A stretch of DNA of 5,851 bases from an uncultured Bacteroidales bacterium (GTDB lineage Bacteria; Bacteroidota; Bacteroidia; Bacteroidales; P3), in assembly GCA_900319595.1 (NCBI GenBank), contig ONOZ01000017.1, forward strand, positions 1-5,851, read 5' to 3'. This document shows, one piece after another, positions 1 through 5,851 of the stretch. Position 1 is the stretch's first letter. The number at the start of each line of letters is the position of its first letter. The notes below the pieces were generated by a model. It made no database searches. It was not told where the DNA came from and saw only the letters and a program-made list of their open reading frames with translations. A program made the position numbers and the translations under genes.

Positions 1-17
1 GATAATTTAAAATTATG

Positions 18-26
18 TATCTTTGC
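18..26 (+). promoter_or_regulatory. Bacteroidetes-type -7 promoter element (TAnnTTTGC)
   Basis: The bases TATCTTTGC match the Bacteroidetes primary sigma factor -7 consensus TAnnTTTGC at every defined position. The partner -33 element (TTG/TTTG, roughly 19-21 bases upstream) would lie at or before the left edge of the window, so it cannot be checked. Transcription would be expected to start a few bases downstream, around 31-35, giving a leader of about 75-80 bases before the first gene. I saw no comparable match in the short gaps between the six downstream genes, so this is the best candidate promoter for the whole unit. Confidence 0.7.
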
Positions 27-109
27 AACTGGATTGTTTGGGCATAATTGGATGTAAAAACAATTAGGAATATAGTTTTTGTAATTAATAAATAAAATAC
101 ATAAAAGCA
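27..109 (+). other. A/T-rich 5' leader of the first gene
   Basis: This stretch between the -7 element and the first start codon is strongly A/T-rich, especially its last 30 bases, and has no purine-rich Shine-Dalgarno site. That is the usual state of Bacteroidetes translation starts, where A-rich sequence just before the ATG favours initiation. It contains a start-stop pair (ATG TAA, 52-57) and a possible weak A/T-only hairpin (57-62 with 75-80). Neither is strong enough to call a regulatory element, and I recognise no riboswitch. Confidence 0.4.
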
Positions 110-700
110 ATGAAAAGAATATATTTAATGATGACCGTTGTGCTTTGTCTATTTGTTTGGACGAGTTGTAATGCACAAAATGAGAAATCCTCAAAAGTAA
201 AATGGATGAGCGTACAAGAGGCTATAAATCAAGGACAAAAAGATGGTAAAAAGGCAAAACTTATTTTTATAGACTGCTATACGTCTTGGTGTGGTTGGTG
301 CAAAGTCTTAGATAATAAAAGTTTTTCCAATGATACTATAGCTGCGATACTCAATTACTACTATTATCCTTGTAAATTTGATGCAGAAGGTAAGGAAGTT
401 ATAACATTAGAGAATGAAACTTACAATCCTTCTACTAAAAATGGCAGAGGAGCCACTCATGAATTGATGAAAGTAATTTGGGCAGGGCAAAACGGTGGAG
501 GTTATCCTACAATGTCAATCCGTCGAGGCAATTTTGCTCCGATTGACTGTATCATGGGCTTTTTAGGTGCAGAAGAACTACAACCTGTTTTGGTATACTA
601 TGGCGAAAACTTCCATAAAGAGATGTCTTTTGAGAAATTTCAAAAGCAGTATGTTGAACAATACAAAGCAGATGTAATAAAAAAAGTATTTAGTAAGTAA
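110..700 (+). CDS. Exported thioredoxin-fold protein with CGWC active site
   Basis: This 196-residue protein is predicted to act in thiol-disulfide chemistry outside the cytoplasm. It begins with a basic and hydrophobic signal peptide (residues 1-19) running into TSCNAQ. That can be read as a lipoprotein signal with lipidated Cys20, although Trp17 at -3 is a poor lipobox residue, or as a signal peptidase I site after Ala22. The mature part carries the thioredoxin active site W-C-G-W-C-K with Cys61 and Cys64, preceded by a hydrophobic beta strand (LIFID), and a likely cis-proline at Pro133 in GYPTM. The layout resembles the Thioredoxin_7/DsbD-gamma-like group more than classical TrxA (CGPC), with an insertion of about 30 residues (roughly 95-128) before the cis-proline strand. 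The start fits because the signal peptide begins right at this ATG. It is the first gene of the unit, 20 bases before the desulfidase. Its redox partner and substrates cannot be told from sequence. Confidence 0.85.
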   Translation: MKRIYLMMTVVLCLFVWTSCNAQNEKSSKVKWMSVQEAINQGQKDGKKAKLIFIDCYTSWCGWCKVLDNKSFSNDTIAAILNYYYYPCKFDAEGKEVITLENETYNPSTKNGRGATHELMKVIWAGQNGGGYPTMSIRRGNFAPIDCIMGFLGAEELQPVLVYYGENFHKEMSFEKFQKQYVEQYKADVIKKVFSK

Positions 701-720
701 TAATTCATATTTATTCTAAC

Positions 721-1992
721 ATGGCTAGCAGTGATTGTATCAAACGCTTGATGCAAAAAAACATCATCATCGCCGTTGGTTGTACTGAACCGGTTGCGGT
801 GGCTTTGTGTGTAGCAAAAGCAAAAGAAATTTTATCCGAAAGTGTAGATAGAATAGAACTATCGCTGTCTAAAAATATAATTAAGAATGCTATGGGAGTA
901 GGAATCCCTAGTACGGGTATGATAGGATTGCCTATAGCAGTGGCGTTAGGAGTTGTTTGCGGAGATTCATCAAAGGGCTTAGAGGTCCTCTTTGATGCCA
1001 AAAACAACGTTGATATTGCAAAAGAGTGGTTAGAGAGTCATTGCGTAAAAATTGGAACCGCACAAACAGACGAGAAACTTTACATACAGTGTTGTGCAGA
1101 AAGCAAGCATTCATCTGCAACAGTGGTAATAGCTCAAAATCACACCAACTTTGTTCATATAGAAAAAGAAGGCAAAATTCTTATGCACAAAGAGATTGGA
1201 CAAAAAGAAGAATATGTTTGCGAAGACGATATATTGAATATCCTAAATGAAAAGATGATTTGGGATTACGCTACAACCGAGCCATTAGAAAACTTAGCGT
1301 GGATAGAAGAAACTATAAAATTAAATGGTAAATGTAGCGAAGAAAGTCTAAAAGGTGAGTATGGGTTACAAATAGGTAAAAAATTATTTGAATCTAATGA
1401 TGGAAATATTCGTACAGAGATTATAGCGAGGACTTGTGCTGCATCGGATGCAAGAATGGACGGCATAACTTTGCCAATCTATTCAAATAGTGGTAGTGGT
1501 AATCAAGGAATAACTTGTACGCTTCCTGTATATTATTATGGCGTAAAACACGATATAGATAAAGAAAAGATCATTCGTGCCTTGACGCTTTCGCACCTTA
1601 CAAGTATCTATATTAAAAGTAAAATAGGTAGATTGTCGGCACTTTGTGGAATAGTTAATGCGGCAATGGGGGCAGCAAGTGGTATAACTTATTTGGCAGG
1701 AGGTAGTTTTGAACAAGTATGTTATGCCATTAATAATATGACTAATACAATAACAGGGATGTTATGCGATGGTGCGAAACCTTCTTGTGCTTTGAAAATT
1801 TCGACAGGACTACATAGTGCGTTTGATAGTGTGATGCTCGCAATGAATAATATCGTAGTGGATGCAACCGATGGTATTGCTGCGACGGATATAGACAAGA
1901 CTATAGAGAGTATAGGAAAGATTGGCAGATATGGAATGGATACCACAGATAATATAGTGTTGGAGATAATGACTGCTAAAAATTGTAAGTAG
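721..1992 (+). CDS. cyuA: CyuA/UPF0597-family L-cysteine desulfidase (serine dehydratase alpha-like)
   Basis: This 423-residue cytoplasmic protein belongs to the UPF0597/CyuA (YhaM) family, related to the alpha subunit of iron-sulfur L-serine dehydratases. Characterised members convert L-cysteine to pyruvate, ammonia and hydrogen sulfide with an oxygen-sensitive [4Fe-4S] cluster and no pyridoxal phosphate. Visible marks are the N-terminal GCTEP motif with Cys21, the glycine-rich SNSGSGNQG loop at 255-263, and three C-terminal cysteines, Cys309 (SALCG), Cys349 (GMLCDG) and Cys356 (KPSC), which in this family are the cluster ligands. The length is usual for the family and the frame is intact. 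It holds 16 cysteines in all, a high number. Which amino acid is the true substrate (cysteine, serine or another) is inferred from family only. It follows the thioredoxin-fold gene by 20 bases and no cysteine transporter (CyuP-like) is next to it. Dependence on an iron-sulfur cluster suits an anaerobic host. Confidence 0.85.
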   Translation: MASSDCIKRLMQKNIIIAVGCTEPVAVALCVAKAKEILSESVDRIELSLSKNIIKNAMGVGIPSTGMIGLPIAVALGVVCGDSSKGLEVLFDAKNNVDIAKEWLESHCVKIGTAQTDEKLYIQCCAESKHSSATVVIAQNHTNFVHIEKEGKILMHKEIGQKEEYVCEDDILNILNEKMIWDYATTEPLENLAWIEETIKLNGKCSEESLKGEYGLQIGKKLFESNDGNIRTEIIARTCAASDARMDGITLPIYSNSGSGNQGITCTLPVYYYGVKHDIDKEKIIRALTLSHLTSIYIKSKIGRLSALCGIVNAAMGAASGITYLAGGSFEQVCYAINNMTNTITGMLCDGAKPSCALKISTGLHSAFDSVMLAMNNIVVDATDGIAATDIDKTIESIGKIGRYGMDTTDNIVLEIMTAKNCK

Positions 1993-2030
1993 AAATTATC
2001 TATTTAAAACTACAAAACCAAGTCTTAATT

Positions 2031-3005
2031 ATGGCAAGTTTAAAGGAAATACAAGAATATGTAATAGAGTTGTTTGACACACAAAATTTTGAGAAACAAC
2101 CCTCTATGTTATATACTCCTGTCCAATATACAATGAGTTTAGGTGGTAAAAGATTACGCCCTATGCTGTTGATGTTAGCGACTGATATGTTTGGATTTGA
2201 TTATAAACAAACGGACAATGCTGCTATTGCAATAGAATTAGCACACAATTTTACTTTACTTCACGATGATATAATGGACGAGAGTCCTTTACGTAGAGGA
2301 AAACCTACTGTTTATCAAAAATTTGGTACGGATAAAGCAATACTTTCCGGCGATGTGATGTTAGCAAAAGCGTATGAATACCTACTCAAATGCGATGCAA
2401 AAAAGAATCAGCAGTTAGTAAAGACTTTAAATTCTGTTTTGATTCAGGTAATGGAAGGTCAAGCATACGATATGGATTTTGAGCAGAGAAACGATGTAAC
2501 TCAAAAGGAATATATCACAATGATAAGTTTAAAAACATCTGTCTTACTTGCTGCTGCACTGAAAATGGGAGCAATTCTGGCAGATGCACGTGCTGAAGAT
2601 ATGAATGCCCTTAGCGAGTTTGGTTTGTTTCTTGGTATTGCTTTCCAACTACAAGATGATATTTTAGATTGTTGGAGCGATTTAAATGAATTTGGGAAAG
2701 TGGTAGGTAGTGATGTGGTTGATAATAAGAAAACAATACTTTTCCTAACAGCAGTGGAAAAAGCTAACGACACAGACGCAACAGAATTGACTAATTGGTA
2801 TTTAGAAAAAACTAATGACTTCCAAAAGAAAAAGCAAAGAGTAATAGAATTGTTTGAAAAGTACAATGTCAAAAGCGATGTAGAACAACTTATTAATAAT
2901 TATACTAATAAAGCATTGGAATCGTTAGATAAGATTGGTGTTAGTGAAGATAAAAAAGAGAATTTGCGACAATTAGCAAAGAGTCTTATAAATCGTAAAA
3001 AATAA
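2031..3005 (+). CDS. trans-Polyprenyl diphosphate synthase (short-chain type likely)
   Basis: This 324-residue soluble all-helical enzyme condenses isopentenyl diphosphate with an allylic diphosphate to make linear isoprenoid diphosphates. All family landmarks are present: GGKRLRP at 38-44, the first aspartate-rich motif DDIMD at 79-83, the diphosphate-binding LRRGKPT at 87-93, Lys168-Thr169, and the second aspartate-rich motif DDILD at 209-213 preceded by FQLQ. Length matches the roughly 300-350 residues of the family. Chain length is set mainly by residues just before the first motif. Here the fifth residue upstream is Phe74 (NFTLLHDD), where long-chain enzymes such as E. coli IspB have a small alanine. 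A bulky residue there, with no two-residue insertion in the motif, is the pattern of geranylgeranyl/farnesyl-type synthases. A short product (C15-C20) is therefore my inference, and long-chain quinone synthesis is the alternative. It lies 38 bases after the desulfidase gene and 8 before the phosphorylase gene. Confidence 0.9.
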   Translation: MASLKEIQEYVIELFDTQNFEKQPSMLYTPVQYTMSLGGKRLRPMLLMLATDMFGFDYKQTDNAAIAIELAHNFTLLHDDIMDESPLRRGKPTVYQKFGTDKAILSGDVMLAKAYEYLLKCDAKKNQQLVKTLNSVLIQVMEGQAYDMDFEQRNDVTQKEYITMISLKTSVLLAAALKMGAILADARAEDMNALSEFGLFLGIAFQLQDDILDCWSDLNEFGKVVGSDVVDNKKTILFLTAVEKANDTDATELTNWYLEKTNDFQKKKQRVIELFEKYNVKSDVEQLINNYTNKALESLDKIGVSEDKKENLRQLAKSLINRKK

Positions 3006-3013
3006 TTCACTAT

Positions 3014-3883
3014 ATGGACGCACAATTTAAGGCATCGGAATTGACACTCGCAGACGATGGAAGTTTATATCATATAAGATTATTTCCAGAAGAGTTGGCA
3101 GAAAATGTAATTCTTGTTGGCGACCCCAAAAGAGTGGAGGTTGTTAGTCGTTTTTTTGATACAATTGAAGTAAAAAAAGAGAATCGCGAGATTGTTACTC
3201 ATACGGGCTTGTACAAAGGCAAACACATTACGGCAATGAGTACAGGAATGGGGGTAGATAAGCTTGATATAGTAATAACTGAATTAGATGCTTGCAAAAA
3301 TATTGATTTAAAAAAGCGGACGCTTAAAGATAATCTGACGAGTTTGAATCTTATTCGCTTAGGAACAACCGGTGCTATGCAAAAATCAATGGAAGTCAAT
3401 TCCTTTATATGTTCTGAGTACGTTATTGGAATAGATGGTATGATGTGGTTCTATAAAAATAATATAGAAGTATTGGCAAATGCATTACAAACGGAATTCA
3501 TAGACTTTATGCATTGGAAAAGTCCTTTACCTACACCATACGCTGTGCGTTGTTCAAACAACCTTTTAGAGAAAATTGCGTTTGATATACCAAAGGGAAT
3601 AACTATTACTGCACCAGGCTTTTATGGTCCGCAAGGTAGAGAAATTCGTTTGCCATTATATGATAATACAATAAATGAAAGACTACCTAAATTTTCTTAT
3701 AACGATTTGAAAATAACTAATTATGAGATGGAAACTTCGTCTTTATATTGTTTGGGCAAGAATTTAGGTCATAATGTGCTGACAATATGCAATGTTATAG
3801 CAAACAGAGAACGAGGTGAATTTGCAAAGGATTATCATACATCTATGCAACATTTGATTGCTACGGTTTTAGATAGAATTTAA
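3014..3883 (+). CDS. Uridine phosphorylase-like nucleoside phosphorylase
   Basis: This 289-residue cytoplasmic enzyme of the PNP/UDP phosphorylase family splits nucleosides with phosphate to give free base and ribose-1-phosphate, a salvage step. Phosphate-binding residues seen by comparison with E. coli Udp are Gly36-Asp37 and Arg40 in VGDPKR, Arg58 in ENREI, and Arg115 and Thr118 in IRLGTTG. The ribose-binding segment is YEMETSS with Glu238-Met239-Glu240. The base-recognition loop reads PQGRE, with Gln207 and Arg209 in the Gln-x-Arg arrangement that uridine phosphorylases use to hold the uracil ring, so a pyrimidine substrate is favoured over purines. It is about 35 residues longer than E. 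coli Udp, partly from a charged insertion at about 95-112 before the IRLGTTG strand and a longer N-terminus. It starts 8 bases after the synthase stop, and the lipoprotein gene starts 3 bases after its own stop, so these genes are probably cotranscribed. Confidence 0.85.
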   Translation: MDAQFKASELTLADDGSLYHIRLFPEELAENVILVGDPKRVEVVSRFFDTIEVKKENREIVTHTGLYKGKHITAMSTGMGVDKLDIVITELDACKNIDLKKRTLKDNLTSLNLIRLGTTGAMQKSMEVNSFICSEYVIGIDGMMWFYKNNIEVLANALQTEFIDFMHWKSPLPTPYAVRCSNNLLEKIAFDIPKGITITAPGFYGPQGREIRLPLYDNTINERLPKFSYNDLKITNYEMETSSLYCLGKNLGHNVLTICNVIANRERGEFAKDYHTSMQHLIATVLDRI

Positions 3884-3886
3884 GAA

Positions 3887-4198
3887 ATGAGAAACATAAG
3901 TTACATATTTTTTTTATTTGTTTTAATAACTTCGTGTAATAACCAAAAAGAGAGGGATTTGTCTATAACGCTATCCGAACAGACAATGGCAGATATTATA
4001 AAGGATATGTCAAAAGCAGATTATATGGTTGCCATATCAGGAAAAGATTCGGTGGAAATGAAGAAAATGCGTAACGATTATGCACAAACAATTTGCAGAC
4101 ACTATAATACTACTGTAGAAGTATATAATCATAACCTTAAAATCTATTTACAAAATGATGAGGTTATGAAACGAATTTTGGAAAAAGCAAAGCAATAA
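3887..4198 (+). CDS. Small DUF4296-like lipoprotein
   Basis: This 103-residue protein has a clear lipoprotein signal: Arg2, a very hydrophobic core rich in Phe, Ile and Leu (residues 6-14), and the lipobox I-T-S-C with Cys17 as the lipidated residue. Residues after Cys17 (NNQKERD) lack an obvious run of acidic residues right behind the cysteine, so surface export is not indicated. The mature part is charged and probably all helical. The segment LSEQTMADIIKDM (about 29-41) recalls the start of DUF4296, a family of small Bacteroidetes lipoproteins of unknown function. That assignment comes from recall of the pattern and is moderate. The start codon lies 3 bases after the phosphorylase stop, so translation is likely coupled to it. 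No catalytic motif is visible and I assign no function. Confidence 0.75.
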   Translation: MRNISYIFFLFVLITSCNNQKERDLSITLSEQTMADIIKDMSKADYMVAISGKDSVEMKKMRNDYAQTICRHYNTTVEVYNHNLKIYLQNDEVMKRILEKAKQ

Positions 4199-4218
4199 AA
4201 TTATAAATGTTTTAAAGG

Positions 4219-5760
4219 ATGTTAGTCAAAACTTTCGGAAGTGCAATTCAAGGAATAATAGCCACAACAGTAACAGTTGAGGTAGCAGTTGAACAAGGAA
4301 TCAATTTTTTCTTAGTAGGATTACCTGACAGTGCTGTCAAAGAATCACAACAACGTATATCTTCGGCTTTAAATACGTATGGCTACAAAATACCAGGCAG
4401 AAAAATAGTAATAAATATGGCACCTGCCGATATAAAGAAAGAAGGCAGTGCTTACGATTTGACTATTGCAGTAGGAATATTGGCAGCAAGTGAGCAGATT
4501 GCTAATGCGGACAAAATAAGCGAATATCTTATTATGGGAGAATTGGGTTTGGACGGCACATTAAGGCCAATTAAAGGAGTTCTTCCTATTGCTATGCAGG
4601 CACAAAAAGAAGGTTTCAAAGGTTTTATACTTCCCCAATCCAACGCTAAAGAAGCCGCTATTGTACAAGGCTTAGAGGTTTTAGGCGTTGATAATATTTT
4701 GCAAGTAATCAATTATTTCAACGGTACGGATTCTATACAAAGAGAAATTATTGATGTTGAGCAGGAATTTGAAAAAGGGCTTAACGATTATGATTTAGAT
4801 TTTGCAGACGTAAAAGGACAAGAAAATATCAAACGTGCAATGGAAGTGGCTGCGGCGGGCTCACATAATGTTTTACTTATCGGGGCTCCTGGTAGTGGAA
4901 AGACAATGCTTGCTAAACGCTTGCCAAGTATTCTTCCACCTTTGACAATAGAAGAAAGTTTAGAAACGACCAAAATTCATTCTGTGGCAGGAAAAATTGG
5001 TATTCGCTCTGCTTTGATTAGCGTCCGTCCATTTCGTTCTCCTCATCATACTATTAGCGATATTGCTTTGGTAGGAGGGGGTGCTTATCCTCAACCGGGA
5101 GAGATTTCTTTGGCACATAACGGAGTTTTATTCCTAGACGAGTTACCTGAATTCAAACGTAGTGTTTTGGAGGTGTTGCGTCAGCCGATGGAAGAGAGAG
5201 TTATAACTATTTCTCGCACAAAGCAAACTACAGAATATCCTGCCTCGTTTATGTTAGTTGCTGCTATGAATCCTTGTCCATGTGGTTATTACAATCACCC
5301 AACAATTCCTTGTACATGTGGAGCGGGTGCTGTAAATAGATATATGAGTAAGATTTCAGGTCCTTTACTTGATAGGGTTGATATTCAAATAGAGGTTGTT
5401 CCTGTGCCTTTCAAAGAATTGTCGGAACAGAGAGTAGGGGAGAAAAGCGAGGTTATACGTCAAAGGGTTATAGAGGCAAGAAAACTACAAAAGCAAAGAT
5501 TCAAACATTTTGAGAACATACACTGCAACGCACAGATGACACCAAAACTAATGAAAGAGTTTTGCCAAATAAGCGAGCAGTCGTTGAATTTGATTAAGAG
5601 TGCGATGGCAAAATTGGGTTTATCGGCAAGAGCGTATGACAGAATTTTGAAAGTCTCTCGTACGATAGCAGATTTGGAAGGCACACCAAATATAGAAACT
5701 CGCCACATATCAGAGGCAATCAATTATAGAAGTTTAGATAGAGAGAGTTGGGGCAGATAA
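4219..5760 (+). CDS. comM: ComM/YifB-family AAA+ ATPase (Mg-chelatase-like)
   Basis: This 513-residue protein has the full length and domain order of the family: an N-terminal ChlI-like domain (about 20-140, with GLPDSAVKES at 34-43), a central AAA+ ATPase (about 195-400) and a C-terminal Mg-chelatase-type helical domain (about 415-510, with LSARAYDRIL at 468-477). The ATPase shows Walker A GAPGSGKT at 222-229 (Lys228), family motif RSPHHT at 273-278, Walker B VLFLDE at 303-308, and Arg386 in GPLLDR as a candidate arginine finger. Four cysteines, 353, 355, 365 and 367 (CPCG and CTCG), are typical of the family and may bind zinc. In Vibrio cholerae, ComM is a hexameric branch-migration helicase that aids integration of DNA in natural transformation; many non-competent bacteria also keep it. 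The name Mg chelatase reflects homology only. The in-frame stop at 4213-4215 makes 4219 the first usable start. It ends the unit, 15 bases before the terminator hairpin. Confidence 0.93.
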   Translation: MLVKTFGSAIQGIIATTVTVEVAVEQGINFFLVGLPDSAVKESQQRISSALNTYGYKIPGRKIVINMAPADIKKEGSAYDLTIAVGILAASEQIANADKISEYLIMGELGLDGTLRPIKGVLPIAMQAQKEGFKGFILPQSNAKEAAIVQGLEVLGVDNILQVINYFNGTDSIQREIIDVEQEFEKGLNDYDLDFADVKGQENIKRAMEVAAAGSHNVLLIGAPGSGKTMLAKRLPSILPPLTIEESLETTKIHSVAGKIGIRSALISVRPFRSPHHTISDIALVGGGAYPQPGEISLAHNGVLFLDELPEFKRSVLEVLRQPMEERVITISRTKQTTEYPASFMLVAAMNPCPCGYYNHPTIPCTCGAGAVNRYMSKISGPLLDRVDIQIEVVPVPFKELSEQRVGEKSEVIRQRVIEARKLQKQRFKHFENIHCNAQMTPKLMKEFCQISEQSLNLIKSAMAKLGLSARAYDRILKVSRTIADLEGTPNIETRHISEAINYRSLDRESWGR

Positions 5761-5774
5761 TTTATTCAGAAATG

Positions 5775-5812
5775 AAACAAGTCCGCTACAATTTAGTAAC
5801 GGACTTGTTTTT
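5775..5812 (+). terminator. Rho-independent terminator after the ATPase gene
   Basis: Bases 5775-5785 pair perfectly with 5800-5810 (11 base pairs, core CAAGTCCG/CGGACTTG). The 14-base loop can close further by a C-A mismatch and three pairs (TAC with GTA), leaving a six-base inner loop. The 3' side runs into five T bases (5808-5812). It begins 15 bases after the ATPase stop and lies between that gene and the apparent convergent gene end at 5830. It may also serve the opposite strand, where the T-run after the stem is poorer. Confidence 0.88.
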
Positions 5813-5840
5813 GTAGATATATCGTTGTTTTACTCTACAA
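5811..5840. repeat. Second short inverted repeat downstream of the terminator
   Basis: TTGTAGA (5811-5817) and TCTACAA (5834-5840) are perfect 7-base inverted repeats around a 16-base spacer. The right arm overlaps the apparent end of the convergent gene. On the - strand no good T-run follows, so a terminator role is doubtful. The arm length is close to what chance gives in A/T-rich sequence. Confidence 0.35.
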
Positions 5841-5851
5841 TCAATTTTTGA
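5830..5851 (-). CDS. Possible C-terminal tail of a convergent gene (partial)
   Basis: Read on the - strand, the last bases of the window encode ...Q-K-L-I-V-E followed by a TAA stop at 5832-5830. The rest of the gene would lie beyond the right edge. The convergent layout, with a strong terminator between the two stops and only 69 bases between them, makes a gene end here plausible. The residues QKLIVE resemble the extreme C-terminus of type IX secretion (Por secretion) sorting domains, which often end in a short K-[ILV]-[IV]-[VI]-type strand. Six codons are too few to establish that a gene exists or what it encodes, so this is an inference from pattern and context. Confidence 0.3.

Larger units (their letters stand above)
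18..5812 (+). other. Predicted six-gene transcription unit
   Basis: All six genes lie on one strand with gaps of 20, 38, 8, 3 and 20 bases. One canonical Bacteroidetes -7 element precedes the first gene, no comparable match was seen in the gaps, and one strong terminator follows the last. This supports a single operon, though internal promoters inside coding sequence cannot be excluded by eye. The functions are mixed housekeeping, so shared expression does not by itself imply a shared pathway. Confidence 0.6.

Noticed and set aside
1..57. Open + frame from the left edge to a TAA at 55-57, possibly the end of an upstream gene
   Set aside because: It overlaps the exact Bacteroidetes -7 element, is only 18 codons long and shows no family motif; chance is the simpler explanation.
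57..80. Possible leader hairpin (AAAAAC with GTTTTT)
   Set aside because: Six mostly A-T pairs around a 12-base loop are too weak to call a regulatory structure.
711..1007. A 98-codon open frame on the - strand over the start of the desulfidase gene
   Set aside because: It lies opposite a well-supported conserved enzyme, its product is low in recognisable motifs, and it has no promoter or neighbour context.
1026..1250. A 74-codon + strand frame inside the desulfidase gene
   Set aside because: It is out of frame with the conserved family protein, has an Arg/Lys-biased product without motifs, and shows no start signal.
2501..2872. A 123-codon open frame on the - strand inside the polyprenyl synthase gene
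   Set aside because: It is antisense to conserved motifs including the second aspartate-rich site; its Ser/Phe-rich translation is what an A/T-rich antisense strand gives by chance.
5353..5376. Mg-chelatase homology as evidence for chlorophyll or cobalamin metal insertion
   Set aside because: The domain order, the RSPHHT motif and the CPCG/CTCG cysteines are those of ComM/YifB, which is a DNA-acting ATPase, and no tetrapyrrole genes are nearby.
1..5851. CRISPR array, insertion sequence, tRNA, rRNA, toxin-antitoxin or phage-defence module
   Set aside because: No regularly spaced repeats, terminal inverted repeats with a transposase, tRNA cloverleaf or defence-type domain was seen; nearly all the sequence is accounted for by six housekeeping-type genes.

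Overview
The window looks like an ordinary chromosomal segment of a low-GC member of the Bacteroidetes (Bacteroidota), most likely an anaerobe of the Bacteroidales type. Three things point there: an exact match to the Bacteroidetes -7 promoter consensus TAnnTTTGC at the left edge, start codons preceded by A/T-rich sequence instead of Shine-Dalgarno sites, and gene families typical of the phylum (a CyuA/UPF0597-type desulfidase, a DUF4296-like lipoprotein, a thioredoxin-fold exported protein). The sequence is visibly AT-rich; I did not compute GC content.

Layout: a promoter at 18-26 and a leader of about 80 bases are followed by six complete genes, all on the + strand and separated by only 20, 38, 8, 3 and 20 bases. 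In order they encode an exported CGWC thioredoxin-fold protein (110-700), a CyuA-family L-cysteine desulfidase/serine dehydratase-like enzyme (721-1992), a trans-polyprenyl diphosphate synthase (2031-3005), a uridine phosphorylase-like nucleoside phosphorylase (3014-3883), a small DUF4296-like lipoprotein (3887-4198) and a ComM/YifB AAA+ ATPase (4219-5760). A strong hairpin with a T-run (5775-5812) closes the unit. Beyond it, the last 22 bases read on the - strand as the tail of a convergent gene ending ...QKLIVE-stop, which resembles the end of a type IX secretion sorting domain but is too short to prove it.

Together the six genes look like a housekeeping transcription unit, not one pathway: periplasmic thiol chemistry, cysteine catabolism, isoprenoid chain elongation, pyrimidine nucleoside salvage, an unknown envelope lipoprotein and DNA branch migration/recombination. 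All six reading frames are intact and the expected catalytic motifs are present. I see no mobile element, CRISPR array, tRNA, rRNA, riboswitch or defence module. I did not find a convincing undescribed system; the findings below are modest points on substrate specificity, protein sorting and context.
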